Assembly: GCA_030626365.1 (NCBI GenBank)
Contig: DAOUPC010000147.1
Location: 1 to 7,140 of the forward strand
From: Paracoccaceae bacterium
GTDB lineage: Bacteria; Pseudomonadota; Alphaproteobacteria; Rhodobacterales; Rhodobacteraceae
Direction of reading: 5' to 3'
DNA: 7,140 nucleotides
Positions within the stretch are counted from its first letter, which is position 1; each line of letters opens with the position of its first letter. The notes below the pieces were generated by a model that saw nothing but the letters and a program-made list of their open reading frames with translations, did no database searches and was not told the origin of the DNA. Positions 1 to 6,139 of the stretch are shown one piece after another. The translations under genes were made by a program, and so were the position numbers.

Positions 1-456
1 CAGCACAAATGCCCGATCCTGAAGCCGCGGGTGCGGCAGGATTAATTGTTCCGGGGCCACCCGTGTCTGACCCGATTGCGGTAAATCATGCCACGTCTGA
101 AACATCGATCTGTCGGGCAGAATGGCTGGCCCCGCCGCCAGCAGATCCAGATCCAGCGTGCGCATGCCCCACCGTTCCTCGCGGACCCGCCCGAATCGGT
201 GTTCGATTCGGTGCAACGCGGCCAGTATGGCAGGCAAAGGAAGGTCACTGGCGACGCAAACGACGGCATTGACGTAATCTGGGGCCATTCCATCAGGAAA
301 ACTGGGCGTGCGGAAAAACCGGCTGACTGCCCGTACCGTCAAACCCTCGTCATTCATATTTTTCATTGCAGCTGAAAGCGTTTGCGCGGGATGCCCCACC
401 TCGGATGGTAGGTTTCCACCCAAACCAATTAGCACACTTGGCCGGGGATCAGTCAT
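1..456 (-). CDS. folK: 2-amino-4-hydroxy-6-hydroxymethyldihydropteridine pyrophosphokinase (HPPK), 3' end beyond the window
   Basis: Cytoplasmic enzyme of folate synthesis that transfers pyrophosphate from ATP to 6-hydroxymethyl-7,8-dihydropterin. From ATG at 456-454 the frame stays open for 152 codons to base 1, so the C-terminus is missing. Visible HPPK landmarks are GLGGN at residues 11-15, TPSFPDG at 50-56, YVNAV at 61-65, and the signature GRVREERWGMRTLDLDLL at 89-106. This places D102 and D104 (the Mg-binding pair of the family) and R90, R92 and R99 (substrate and ATP contacts). LPHPRLQDRAFVL follows at 140-152. About 25 residues between LDLDLL and LPHPR exceed the E. coli form; from memory such an insert is common in Rhodobacterales FolK. 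A GCAGG-like ribosome site lies about 7 bases before the ATG. The gene diverges from the NYN gene. The identification is firm. Confidence 0.95.
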   Translation of the reverse strand, partial: MTDPRPSVLIGLGGNLPSEVGHPAQTLSAAMKNMNDEGLTVRAVSRFFRTPSFPDGMAPDYVNAVVCVASDLPLPAILAALHRIEHRFGRVREERWGMRTLDLDLLAAGPAILPDRSMFQTWHDLPQSGQTRVAPEQLILPHPRLQDRAFVL

Positions 457-458
457 GA

Positions 459-486
459 TTGGCCTGCTTTCATTGGTGGTTATACT
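459..486 (+). promoter_or_regulatory. Candidate sigma-70-type promoter for the NYN gene
   Basis: TTGGCC (459-464, 4 of 6 matches to TTGACA) and TATACT (481-486, 5 of 6 to TATAAT) are separated by 16 bases. Transcription would start near 493 and leave a leader of about 115 bases before the NYN ATG. The -10 overlaps TATAAC on the opposite strand (484-479), which could serve folK but lacks a good -35. This is a consensus match only. Confidence 0.35.
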
Positions 487-594
487 TGCGATACATTCAA
501 AAATGCTTATTTTAGCGATATCATTTTGCCACATTAATACTATTTCGCTCATTTAAGCAGCCACTCACGGAACACCACGGCGAAATGTTCTGCC

Positions 595-601
595 GGAAGG
601 A
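595..601 (+). promoter_or_regulatory. Ribosome binding site that decides the NYN start
   Basis: GGAAGGA lies 7 bases before ATG 609. The earlier in-frame ATG at 585 has no purine-rich site in front of it, so translation is assigned to 609. Confidence 0.7.
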
Positions 602-608
602 CAATCTA

Positions 609-1190
609 ATGTTTTACAAAGACGAACGGCTCGCGCTGTTCATCGATGGTTCGAATCTTTACGCCGCTGCAAAGGCGTTGGGATTTGATATCGATTATAA
701 GCTGTTGCGCCAAGAGTTCATGCGCCGCGGAAAGATGCTGCGTGCGTTCTACTATACCGCTCTGCTCGAAAACGATGAATATTCGCCCATACGCCCCCTA
801 GTTGACTGGTTGCATTACAACGGGTTCACGATGGTGACAAAACCGGCCAAGGAATACACCGACAGCATGGGGCGTCGGAAGGTCAAGGGCAACATGGATA
901 TCGAACTGGCCGTGGACGCCATGGAACTGGCACCACGTGTGGATCATATCGTGCTGTTTTCCGGCGACGGGGATTTCCGCCCGCTGGTTGCCAGCCTTCA
1001 GCGTCAGGGCGTGCGTGTGTCGGTGGTATCAACCATCCGCAGCCAGCCGCCAATGATCTCGGACGAATTGCGCCGTCAGGCCGACAATTTCATCGAACTG
1101 GATGAGTTGAAGGATGTGATCGGTCGCCCCCCGCGCGAGATGCCCGCTGAACCACGCAGCAGCAATGTTGCCCTGGCCAGCGGCCAGTAA
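609..1190 (+). CDS. NYN/LabA-like (DUF88) PIN-fold nuclease-type protein
   Basis: This 193-residue soluble protein has no signal peptide or membrane segment. It shows the acidic pattern of the NYN family, a PIN-like metal-dependent ribonuclease fold. FIDGSNLY at residues 11-18 gives D13 and N16, KGNMDIELAVDAM at 93-105 gives D97, and LFSGDGDF at 116-123 gives D120 and D122. The last 20 or so residues, after VIGR, are polar and Pro/Ala/Ser rich and probably disordered. Start 609 is preferred over ATG 585 because of its ribosome site and because the extra eight residues do not resemble the family. RNA cleavage or binding is inferred from the fold; substrate and biological role are unknown. It stands alone on its strand between folK and ispH. 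From memory, close relatives occur near folK in many Rhodobacteraceae. Confidence 0.9.
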   Translation: MFYKDERLALFIDGSNLYAAAKALGFDIDYKLLRQEFMRRGKMLRAFYYTALLENDEYSPIRPLVDWLHYNGFTMVTKPAKEYTDSMGRRKVKGNMDIELAVDAMELAPRVDHIVLFSGDGDFRPLVASLQRQGVRVSVVSTIRSQPPMISDELRRQADNFIELDELKDVIGRPPREMPAEPRSSNVALASGQ

Positions 1191-1197
1191 GTTTTTC

Positions 1198-1222
1198 GGG
1201 AACCGGCCCCGCGCCGGTTCCC
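1198..1222 (+). terminator. Strong hairpin after the NYN gene, possible terminator
   Basis: GGGAACCGGC at 1198-1207 pairs perfectly with GCCGGTTCCC at 1213-1222 around a five-base loop. It begins 8 bases after the NYN stop. A run of five T lies before the stem (1192-1196), not after it, so this is not a classical rho-independent terminator on either strand. It could still mark the 3' end of the NYN transcript or protect it from exonucleases. Confidence 0.45.
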
Positions 1223-1309
1223 GTCCATTCCCCATTCCCCGGCATGCAAACGATTCGCCCGGCGATACCCCCTCTGGACCATCCCCCGGCAAAGCCTTAC
1301 CAGTCCCTG

Positions 1310-1327
1310 GGTTGCCCCCGCGCAACC
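1310..1327 (+). promoter_or_regulatory. Stem-loop directly before the ispH ribosome binding site
   Basis: GGTTGC (1310-1315) and GCAACC (1322-1327) form a 6 bp stem with a six-base loop. The stem ends exactly where the ribosome site AAAGGAG (1328-1334) begins, 7 bases before the GTG start of ispH. A smaller hairpin, CCAG/CTGG (1300-1310), overlaps its left arm and would be an alternative fold. A role in setting ispH translation is inference. Confidence 0.35.
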
Positions 1328-1341
1328 AAAGGAGCCCGCAC

Positions 1342-2298
1342 GTGCCAAAACCCCCTCTGATCCTTTATCTGGCCGCGCCCCGCGGGTTTTGCGCAGGCGT
1401 TGACCGGGCCATCAGGATCGTCGAACTGGCGCTAAGCAAATGGGGCGCGCCGGTCTATGTGCGTCATGAAATCGTGCATAACAAGTTTGTCGTCGATTCC
1501 CTCAAATCCAAAGGCGCGGTGTTCGTCGAGGAACTGGACGAAGCGCCCACCGACCGCCCGGTGATCTTTTCCGCCCACGGCGTGCCAAAATCCGTCCCCG
1601 CCGAGGCCACCCGGCGCAACATGGTTTACGTGGATGCCACCTGTCCGCTGGTCAGCAAGGTCCATATCGAGGCCCAGCGCCACGCGGAAAACGGATTGCA
1701 GATCATCATGATCGGTCACAAGGGGCACCCGGAAACGATTGGCACAATGGGCCAGTTGCCCAAAGGCGAGGTGCTGTTGGTCGAAACTGTTGGGGATGCC
1801 GGAACAATCACGGTGCGCGACCCCGACCACATCGCCTTTGTCACCCAGACCACCCTTAGCGTCGATGACACCTCTGACATCGTTGCGGCCCTGATCAACC
1901 GGTTCCCGGCCATTATCGCCCCCCACAAGGAAGACATCTGTTATGCCACCACCAACCGGCAGGCAGCGGTGCGCGCGATTGCGCCACAGGTTGACGCCAT
2001 GTTGGTCGTGGGGGCCCCGAATTCGTCCAATTCACGCCGCCTTGTCGAAGTGGGCGCGCGGGCAGGCTGCGCCTATGCGCAACTGGTCCAGCGTGCGGAT
2101 GATATCGACTGGCGTGCCCTTGGGGGCATTTCCAGTATCGGTATCACGGCGGGGGCCTCGGCCCCGGAGCTGCTGGTCAACGAAGTCATCGATGCCTTTC
2201 GCGACCGGTTTGACGTGACCGTCGAACTCGTGCAGACGGCCGTTGAAGACGTTGAATTCAAGGTGCCGCGCATATTGCGGGAATTGCCCCATGACTGA
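1342..2298 (+). CDS. ispH: 4-hydroxy-3-methylbut-2-enyl diphosphate reductase
   Basis: Last enzyme of the MEP isoprenoid pathway. It reduces HMBPP to isopentenyl and dimethylallyl diphosphate using a [4Fe-4S] cluster. The protein has 318 residues, normal for the family. Cluster ligands are visible as C17 (PRGFCAGV), C101 (DATCPLV) and C200 (EDICYATTNRQ). Substrate-binding motifs are RHEIVHN (41-47), SAHGV (77-81), GHKGHPE (125-131, including the proton-donor glutamate E131) and NSSNS (227-231). The GTG start is chosen because AAAGGAG lies 7 bases upstream and the protein then begins just before the LYLAAPRGFCAG core. An in-frame ATG at 1165 would add 59 Pro-rich residues overlapping the NYN gene and is unlikely. 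The stop overlaps the rnhA start, so the two are probably co-transcribed and translationally coupled. Confidence 0.97.
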   Translation: MPKPPLILYLAAPRGFCAGVDRAIRIVELALSKWGAPVYVRHEIVHNKFVVDSLKSKGAVFVEELDEAPTDRPVIFSAHGVPKSVPAEATRRNMVYVDATCPLVSKVHIEAQRHAENGLQIIMIGHKGHPETIGTMGQLPKGEVLLVETVGDAGTITVRDPDHIAFVTQTTLSVDDTSDIVAALINRFPAIIAPHKEDICYATTNRQAAVRAIAPQVDAMLVVGAPNSSNSRRLVEVGARAGCAYAQLVQRADDIDWRALGGISSIGITAGASAPELLVNEVIDAFRDRFDVTVELVQTAVEDVEFKVPRILRELPHD

Positions 2299-2743
2299 AT
2301 TGTTTGCTTATACGGATGGTGCCTGTTCCGGCAATCCCGGCCCCGGCGGCTGGGGTGTTCTGATGCGGGCAATCGACGACGGCAAGATCGTCAAGGAACG
2401 TGAACTGATGGGCGGCGAGGCCGACACCACCAACAACCGCATGGAACTGTTGGCGGCGATCAACGCGCTTGAGGTGTTGGAGCGCCCCTCGACCATCACC
2501 ATCATCACCGACAGCGCCTATGTCAAAAATGGCGTGACCTCGTGGATTCACGGCTGGAAACGCAACGGTTGGAAAACCTCGGCCAAAAAGCCGGTGAAAA
2601 ACGCCGAACTGTGGCGGCGGCTGGACCAGGCGCAGACCCGCCATGATGTCACGTTTGAATGGGTCAAGGGCCACGCCGGGCACGAAGAAAACGAACATGC
2701 CGACGAACTGGCACGTGCGGGCATGAAACCGTTCAAGCCTTAG
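2291..2743 (+). CDS. rnhA: Ribonuclease HI
   Basis: Cytoplasmic endonuclease that cuts the RNA strand of RNA:DNA hybrids, for example Okazaki primers and R-loops. The 150-residue protein matches the usual bacterial length. The active-site set is complete: D9 in YTDGACSGNPGPGGWG, E52 in NNRMELLAAINAL, D74 in TDSAYV and D138 in NEHADELAR. H128 in the flexible loop VKGHAGHEENE completes the set. The basic protrusion W85-K103 (with WIHGWKRNGWK) is the hybrid-binding handle typical of E. coli-type RNase HI. The ATG lies inside the end of ispH (8 shared bases, ATGACTGA) with only a weak GGGAA upstream, suggesting translational coupling. An in-frame ATG at 2243 would reach far into ispH and is rejected. 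The gene ends 22 bases before the convergent pssA stop, and I see no clear terminator between them. Confidence 0.97.
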   Translation: MTELFAYTDGACSGNPGPGGWGVLMRAIDDGKIVKERELMGGEADTTNNRMELLAAINALEVLERPSTITIITDSAYVKNGVTSWIHGWKRNGWKTSAKKPVKNAELWRRLDQAQTRHDVTFEWVKGHAGHEENEHADELARAGMKPFKP

Positions 2744-2765
2744 GGTCAGGACCGGCGAACCGCCT

Positions 2766-3515
2766 TCAGGTGCGGGCAGATTTTCGTGATGTCAGCAGCG
2801 TTTTGACAACCATGCCCGCATAGACAAAACACACCACGGACAGCGTTATCCATGCAAATGTCCACACCGCCGCGGCGACAAAGGCAAACCCGACAAGAAA
2901 ATATTTCACGTTTCCACGGGAAATTCTGGTGGTCTTGAATGACCATGTCGGGATGTTGCTGATCATCAGCAACCCGATAACCACCACATAACCACTAATA
3001 ACCATCGCCGGCAAAAGCTGTACATCATCGAAGGCAAAGGACAGATACATCGGCAGCATCACCAGCAACGCCCCGGCGGGTGCCGGCACGCCAACGAAAT
3101 AGGCCCCCGTACCATCCGAATCCTCGGACTTTCCGGCCACGTTGAACCGCGCCAGCCGCACAACACAGCACACCGAAAACACCAGCGCCGCGATCCAGCC
3201 TGCGCCGCGCAGGTCCTGCAAAGCCCAGAAATAGACGATCAGCGCCGGGGCAACGCCGAACTTCAGGAAATCCGCCAGCGAATCCAACTCGGCCCCCATT
3301 TTACTGTCCGCCCCCAACAGCCGGGCAAGCCGCCCGTCCAGACCATCCAGAACACTGGCCACCAGGATCAGTTGGACGGCGTGCAGATAATTACCCTGTA
3401 CACCAAACCGGATCGCTGTCAGCCCCGCGCAAATGGCGGCAATCGTCAGCATGTTCGGCAACAATTGCAGCAGCGCAAAATCTGCTTTCGACTTTTCAGT
3501 GGGCACTTGCATCAT
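2766..3515 (-). CDS. pssA: CDP-diacylglycerol--serine O-phosphatidyltransferase (phosphatidylserine synthase, membrane type)
   Basis: Integral membrane enzyme that joins CDP-diacylglycerol and serine to give phosphatidylserine and CMP. The CDP-alcohol phosphotransferase signature D-G-x2-A-R-x8-G-x3-D-x3-D is exact: D60, G61, A64, R65, G74, D78 and D82, inside DGLDGRLARLL and MGAELDSLAD. Several hydrophobic segments surround it, at about residues 17-35, 44-56, 83-96, 103-120, 134-155, 160-180 and 200-235. CVVRLARFN at about 116-124 is typical of the PssA group. From ATG 3515 the protein has 249 residues. ATG 3512 is equally possible, since AAGGGTGG (3524-3517) can serve both, and ATG 3536 would overlap psd by 14 bases. 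Psd, the next enzyme in the pathway, is directly upstream on the same strand, so the two form an operon for phosphatidylethanolamine. The start is the main uncertainty. Confidence 0.93.
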   Translation of the reverse strand: MMQVPTEKSKADFALLQLLPNMLTIAAICAGLTAIRFGVQGNYLHAVQLILVASVLDGLDGRLARLLGADSKMGAELDSLADFLKFGVAPALIVYFWALQDLRGAGWIAALVFSVCCVVRLARFNVAGKSEDSDGTGAYFVGVPAPAGALLVMLPMYLSFAFDDVQLLPAMVISGYVVVIGLLMISNIPTWSFKTTRISRGNVKYFLVGFAFVAAAVWTFAWITLSVVCFVYAGMVVKTLLTSRKSART

Positions 3516-3522
3516 TCCACCC

Positions 3523-4203
3523 TTATCCGGCGCCATTGTCCGGCGTTCCCAACTCTGCCAGCACGGTTTCACCGGCGATCATGGTTTGCCCGACACTGAC
3601 CACTGGCTCGACCCCGTCGGGCAGATAAACGTCCAATCTTGAACCGAACCTGATCAACCCGAACCGCTCTCCGGTTTGCATCTGCGCGCCGGGGTTCACA
3701 AAACAAACGATGCGTCGTGCCACCAGACCGGCAATCTGCACCACGGCCAGATCCCGGCCATCCTGCATGCGGATACGCAGGCTGTTGCGCTCGTTATCAT
3801 CGCTTGCCTTGTCCAGATCCGCGCTCAGGAATTTTCCGGGGCGATAGGCGATTGCCGTGATCTCACCGGCGATGGGGGTGCGGTTTACGTGGCAGTTGAA
3901 TACGCTCATGAATACGCTGACACGGGTCAGCGCCTGATCCGGCATGCCCAGTTCGGCAGGGGGAATTGCGGGCTCGATCAGTGACACGATCCCGTCAGCC
4001 GGGCTGATGATCAGCCCGTCGCGGGTGGGGGTCACGCGCTCGGGGTCGCGAAAGAAATAATAGCACCAGATGGTCAGGATAACGCCGATCCAGCCCAGAG
4101 CCTCTGAAAACAGAAACAGACCAAGCGTAACAGCGGCAAAAATTGCAACGAATTTAATGCCTTCCTTGTGCATCGGCTTGATGAAGGTTCCTAGCAAATT
4201 CAT
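3523..4203 (-). CDS. psd: Phosphatidylserine decarboxylase proenzyme (short form)
   Basis: Makes phosphatidylethanolamine from phosphatidylserine. The proenzyme cleaves itself and its new N-terminal serine becomes the pyruvoyl group. The 226-residue protein is of the short type. A hydrophobic region at about residues 17-47 suggests one hairpin or two membrane segments. It is followed by YYFFRDPERVTP (48-59), SPADG (68-72, with the likely catalytic D70) and FMSVFNCHVNRTP (98-110, His105). The self-cleavage site is in RFGSRLDVYLP, between G187 and S188, giving a small alpha chain of about 39 residues. The start at 4203 has only a weak GGGAA site about 10 bases upstream; Met11 is an alternative. 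Its end lies next to or overlaps the pssA start, depending on which pssA ATG is used. Its product is one step after that of PssA. Confidence 0.95.
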   Translation of the reverse strand: MNLLGTFIKPMHKEGIKFVAIFAAVTLGLFLFSEALGWIGVILTIWCYYFFRDPERVTPTRDGLIISPADGIVSLIEPAIPPAELGMPDQALTRVSVFMSVFNCHVNRTPIAGEITAIAYRPGKFLSADLDKASDDNERNSLRIRMQDGRDLAVVQIAGLVARRIVCFVNPGAQMQTGERFGLIRFGSRLDVYLPDGVEPVVSVGQTMIAGETVLAELGTPDNGAG

Positions 4204-4353
4204 GTCGGTTATTCCCGTGGCTGATCAGAGGGGCCCTTGTAGGCCCATCACCACCAAATAACAAAGGAAAGCTCTGAAACAAGCCACGTCCGGGCATTTC
4301 TTTGGGCCACGTGGTTCTTCAGAACTTTCGCAGGTATTCCAGATGGCTTTGGA
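4204..4353. other. Gap between the caspase-like gene and psd
   Basis: These 150 bases contain no gene. On the minus strand, CCACGT (4314-4309) and ACGTGG (4289-4284) can pair around a 19-base loop, followed by CTTGTTT. This is a weak terminator candidate for the caspase-like gene. CCACGTGG at 4307-4314 is itself an 8-base palindrome. Closer to psd, GGGCC/GGCCC can form a short hairpin within 4230-4246. A psd promoter should lie here, but I see no convincing -35/-10 pair. Confidence 0.4.
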
Positions 4354-5817
4354 TTAGTGGCATTCCGGGCGGCGCAGTTTCAGGTCCTCTGCTTTCGGGC
4401 AGGGCAATGTGCTGAATACCGGGGTTCGCGGCTTTTTCTTTTGCTCGGCCACGGGCGCAGTCGATGTTCGCTTGGCGGGTTTTGGCGGTGTGCGGCGGGG
4501 GGCAACATATGGGCATATGACATCGGGGAATGTGCTGACAATTTCCAGCGCCGCCCAAAGCTGGCTTGCGTCCGGTGATGGTGGCATTGTTACCGGCACG
4601 CCTGCCTGTCTTGAGAATTCCGCCAGACCCCGTTTAGAGTTGCGACCAAAATCGCCATCGATCCGCCCGGAATAGCAGGCCCGGTCTTTCAACGCCGTCT
4701 GCAATGACTGTGCCGCCTGTTTGACCGTCATGGCGGGCACCACGACAAAGGCAGGCGGCGATACTGGCGGTGTCGCGGGGGCTGAACTGACCTTATCGCC
4801 AGTTGCTGGGGCCGGTAAGGTAACGGCTGCAACCGGGGCCCTTGATGACGTTGTCACGCCCTGCAACGACGCCCGTTTTTCCAACGCAAAGGCATAAAGC
4901 GGATGGGCCGACTGGGCCTCGTAACGGATCAGGAATTCATCCCATTCGGCGATGCTTCCATTCCTGTCGATCCTGACAAAATCAAGCGAGATGGACCGCC
5001 CGCCCGCGTCTTTTTTGGGCGGGGCCGTGATAGCGGGGACCGCGACAGCAGGCACCGCCCCGGAACTGCGTGGATTGATAACGTATTCGCTGCCCCCCAG
5101 CGACGAATAGACAAACGGGGCCGCACCGGGCACCGACAGGCGCATCTGATCGCGAACCTGACCCAGCATCCGGCGCACATCCATCGGCGGGCCGGACAGG
5201 GCCGCCAGAAACGCCGCCGTAAAGGGCGAATTTTCCCCGGCCTGCCCATCTGGTGTGACTTCCCCTGCGGCGGCGGCGTAGGAAATCAGCGTATCGGCCT
5301 GATTTGAACGAATATCGCCCAGCCCCTGACCGATGCTGCGGCTGGCACCCTCGCGCTGCATCTTGACCACGAAGGGGTTGTTCCGGCACGCGTCCAGCAC
5401 CACCATCTTGAGCGTATGCGCCCCCGATATCTGGCGCAGTACCAGATCGACCTCGATCATTTCCAGACCGGCATCCCGTTCATCCTCAAGCCGGGCATCG
5501 ACGGGGATAAGATAGTTGGTTCCGGCAATTTCGATCCCGTGCCCGGCATAATAAACCAGCGCAATATCTGACCGGTCGGCCATCGCACGGAACCGGCGCA
5601 GGGTTTCGCGCATCTCGACCCGGCCCAGATTGTCGCCAATCATCACCTCGAACCCTTGTGCCTTTAATGCGCGTGACACCGCCGCCGAATCGTTTTGCGG
5701 ATTATCAAGAGGGGCCACCGAGGTGTATTTCGAATTGCCGATAACCAGCGCCACGCGCTCGGCCCATCCGGTAACGGGCAGGCACAACAGGAACAGTATT
5801 GCGGCAAGAATTTTCAT
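4354..5817 (-). CDS. Exported caspase-like (peptidase C14 / orthocaspase) protein with C-terminal peptidoglycan-binding-like domain
   Basis: This 487-residue protein begins with a clear signal peptide, MKILAAILFLLCLPVTGWA, with likely cleavage before E20, so it should act in the periplasm. Residues 20-248 form a caspase p20-like domain: RVALVIGNSKY (21-31), LDNPQNDS (37-44), YYAGHGIE (89-96) with H93, and VVLDACRNNPF (139-149) with C144. The His/Cys dyad is therefore intact. A Pro/Ala linker (about 250-272) leads to a short module with YEAQSAHPLYAFALEKRASL (299-318), and a second Pro/Ala/Ser linker runs over about 325-363. A peptidoglycan-binding_1-like stretch follows (about 366-405, with CYSGRIDGDFGRNSKRGLAEF), then a basic tail with cysteines C435, C473 and C486. 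Targets are unknown; bacterial orthocaspases generally cut after Arg or Lys. No good ribosome site precedes ATG 5817, but the signal peptide supports this start. It follows two GlsB-like genes on the same strand. Confidence 0.88.
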   Translation of the reverse strand: MKILAAILFLLCLPVTGWAERVALVIGNSKYTSVAPLDNPQNDSAAVSRALKAQGFEVMIGDNLGRVEMRETLRRFRAMADRSDIALVYYAGHGIEIAGTNYLIPVDARLEDERDAGLEMIEVDLVLRQISGAHTLKMVVLDACRNNPFVVKMQREGASRSIGQGLGDIRSNQADTLISYAAAAGEVTPDGQAGENSPFTAAFLAALSGPPMDVRRMLGQVRDQMRLSVPGAAPFVYSSLGGSEYVINPRSSGAVPAVAVPAITAPPKKDAGGRSISLDFVRIDRNGSIAEWDEFLIRYEAQSAHPLYAFALEKRASLQGVTTSSRAPVAAVTLPAPATGDKVSSAPATPPVSPPAFVVVPAMTVKQAAQSLQTALKDRACYSGRIDGDFGRNSKRGLAEFSRQAGVPVTMPPSPDASQLWAALEIVSTFPDVICPYVAPRRTPPKPAKRTSTAPVAEQKKKPRTPVFSTLPCPKAEDLKLRRPECH

Positions 5818-5845
5818 CAGGGGACTCGATTTTCAGTGCCCGGAT

Positions 5846-5874
5846 AGTCTAGGGCAGAAAACGCTCGGGTCCAA
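5846..5874 (-). promoter_or_regulatory. Candidate promoter of the caspase-like gene
   Basis: On the minus strand TTGGAC (5874-5869) and TAGACT (5851-5846) are separated by exactly 17 bases and would start transcription near 5839, about 22 bases before the ATG. The matches are modest (3 of 6 and 4 of 6). Read-through from the fmt side is also possible, because the gap to the upstream gene is only 73 bases. Confidence 0.3.
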
Positions 5875-5890
5875 TCGCCGTTCTGAAGGA

Positions 5891-6130
5891 TCACCTGCGA
5901 ACGTATGTCCGCCACAGCCAGATCAACAGCATCGCCCCCAGAACCGCCCCGACAAAGCCAGATAACCAGCCCATCACGCTTATCAACGCACGCAGGATCA
6001 GCCCCCCGACCAACGCCCCGGCACTGCCGATAATGACGGTCGTTATCACGTCTGTTTCGACCTTCATGAACCGGGTTGCCAGAAAACCGGCGGCGGCACC
6101 TATGATGATCAATGCAATGATGCTCATCAT
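5891..6130 (-). CDS. Small GlsB/YeaQ/YmgE-type membrane protein (second of the pair)
   Basis: This 79-residue, very hydrophobic protein has three predicted membrane segments, at about residues 3-19, 27-50 and 55-74, and a basic C-terminus (WRTYVRR). Glycine-rich helices (IIGAAAGFLATRFM, IIGSAGALVGGLIL, FVGAVLGAMLL) fit the GlsB/YeaQ/YmgE family, also called transglycosylase-associated. Members are inner-membrane proteins often linked to stress, with no established biochemical activity. ATG 6130 and ATG 6127 are adjacent; the GGGGG site at 6140-6136 suits either. The gene starts 9 bases after the stop of the similar gene 6140-6379, which suggests an operon and perhaps an old duplication, although the two proteins are now quite different in sequence. 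Confidence 0.82.
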   Translation of the reverse strand: MMSIIALIIIGAAAGFLATRFMKVETDVITTVIIGSAGALVGGLILRALISVMGWLSGFVGAVLGAMLLIWLWRTYVRR

Positions 6131-6139
6131 CGCCGCCCC

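Larger units (their letters stand above)
457..608. other. AT-rich divergent intergenic region between folK and the NYN gene
   Basis: This non-coding spacer of 152 bases is clearly richer in A and T than the genes around it, mainly at 480-555. It must hold the start signals for folK (minus) and the NYN gene (plus), because neither has another upstream gene on its own strand. GCGATA occurs twice, at 488-493 and 515-520, each followed within a few bases by CATT. This is a weak candidate for a repeated operator. I see no convincing hairpin here. Confidence 0.6.

Noticed and set aside
1165..1341. Longer ispH reading from ATG 1165
   Set aside because: The 59 extra residues are Pro-rich, overlap the end of the NYN gene and the strong hairpin, and lack family similarity. 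GTG 1342 has a good ribosome site.
1432..1926. 164-codon open frame on the minus strand
   Set aside because: It lies wholly antisense to ispH, whose motifs are complete. The protein has no recognisable domain and the frame is explained by GC-rich codon bias.
4001..4017. Near-palindrome GGGCTGATGATCAGCCC
   Set aside because: It lies in the conserved SPADG-coding part of psd and is explained by codon choice. There is no T-run or regulatory context.
4935..4975. EF-hand-like calcium loop in the caspase-like protein (DRNGSIAEWDEF, residues 284-295)
   Set aside because: It has D, N, G, I and an acidic end in about the right places, but the first acidic ligand is replaced (R282) and it stands alone. 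It more likely belongs to the short YEAQ...LEKRA module.
4903..5307. 134-codon open frame on the plus strand
   Set aside because: It is antisense to the caspase-like gene, with no domain or ribosome site that would support it.
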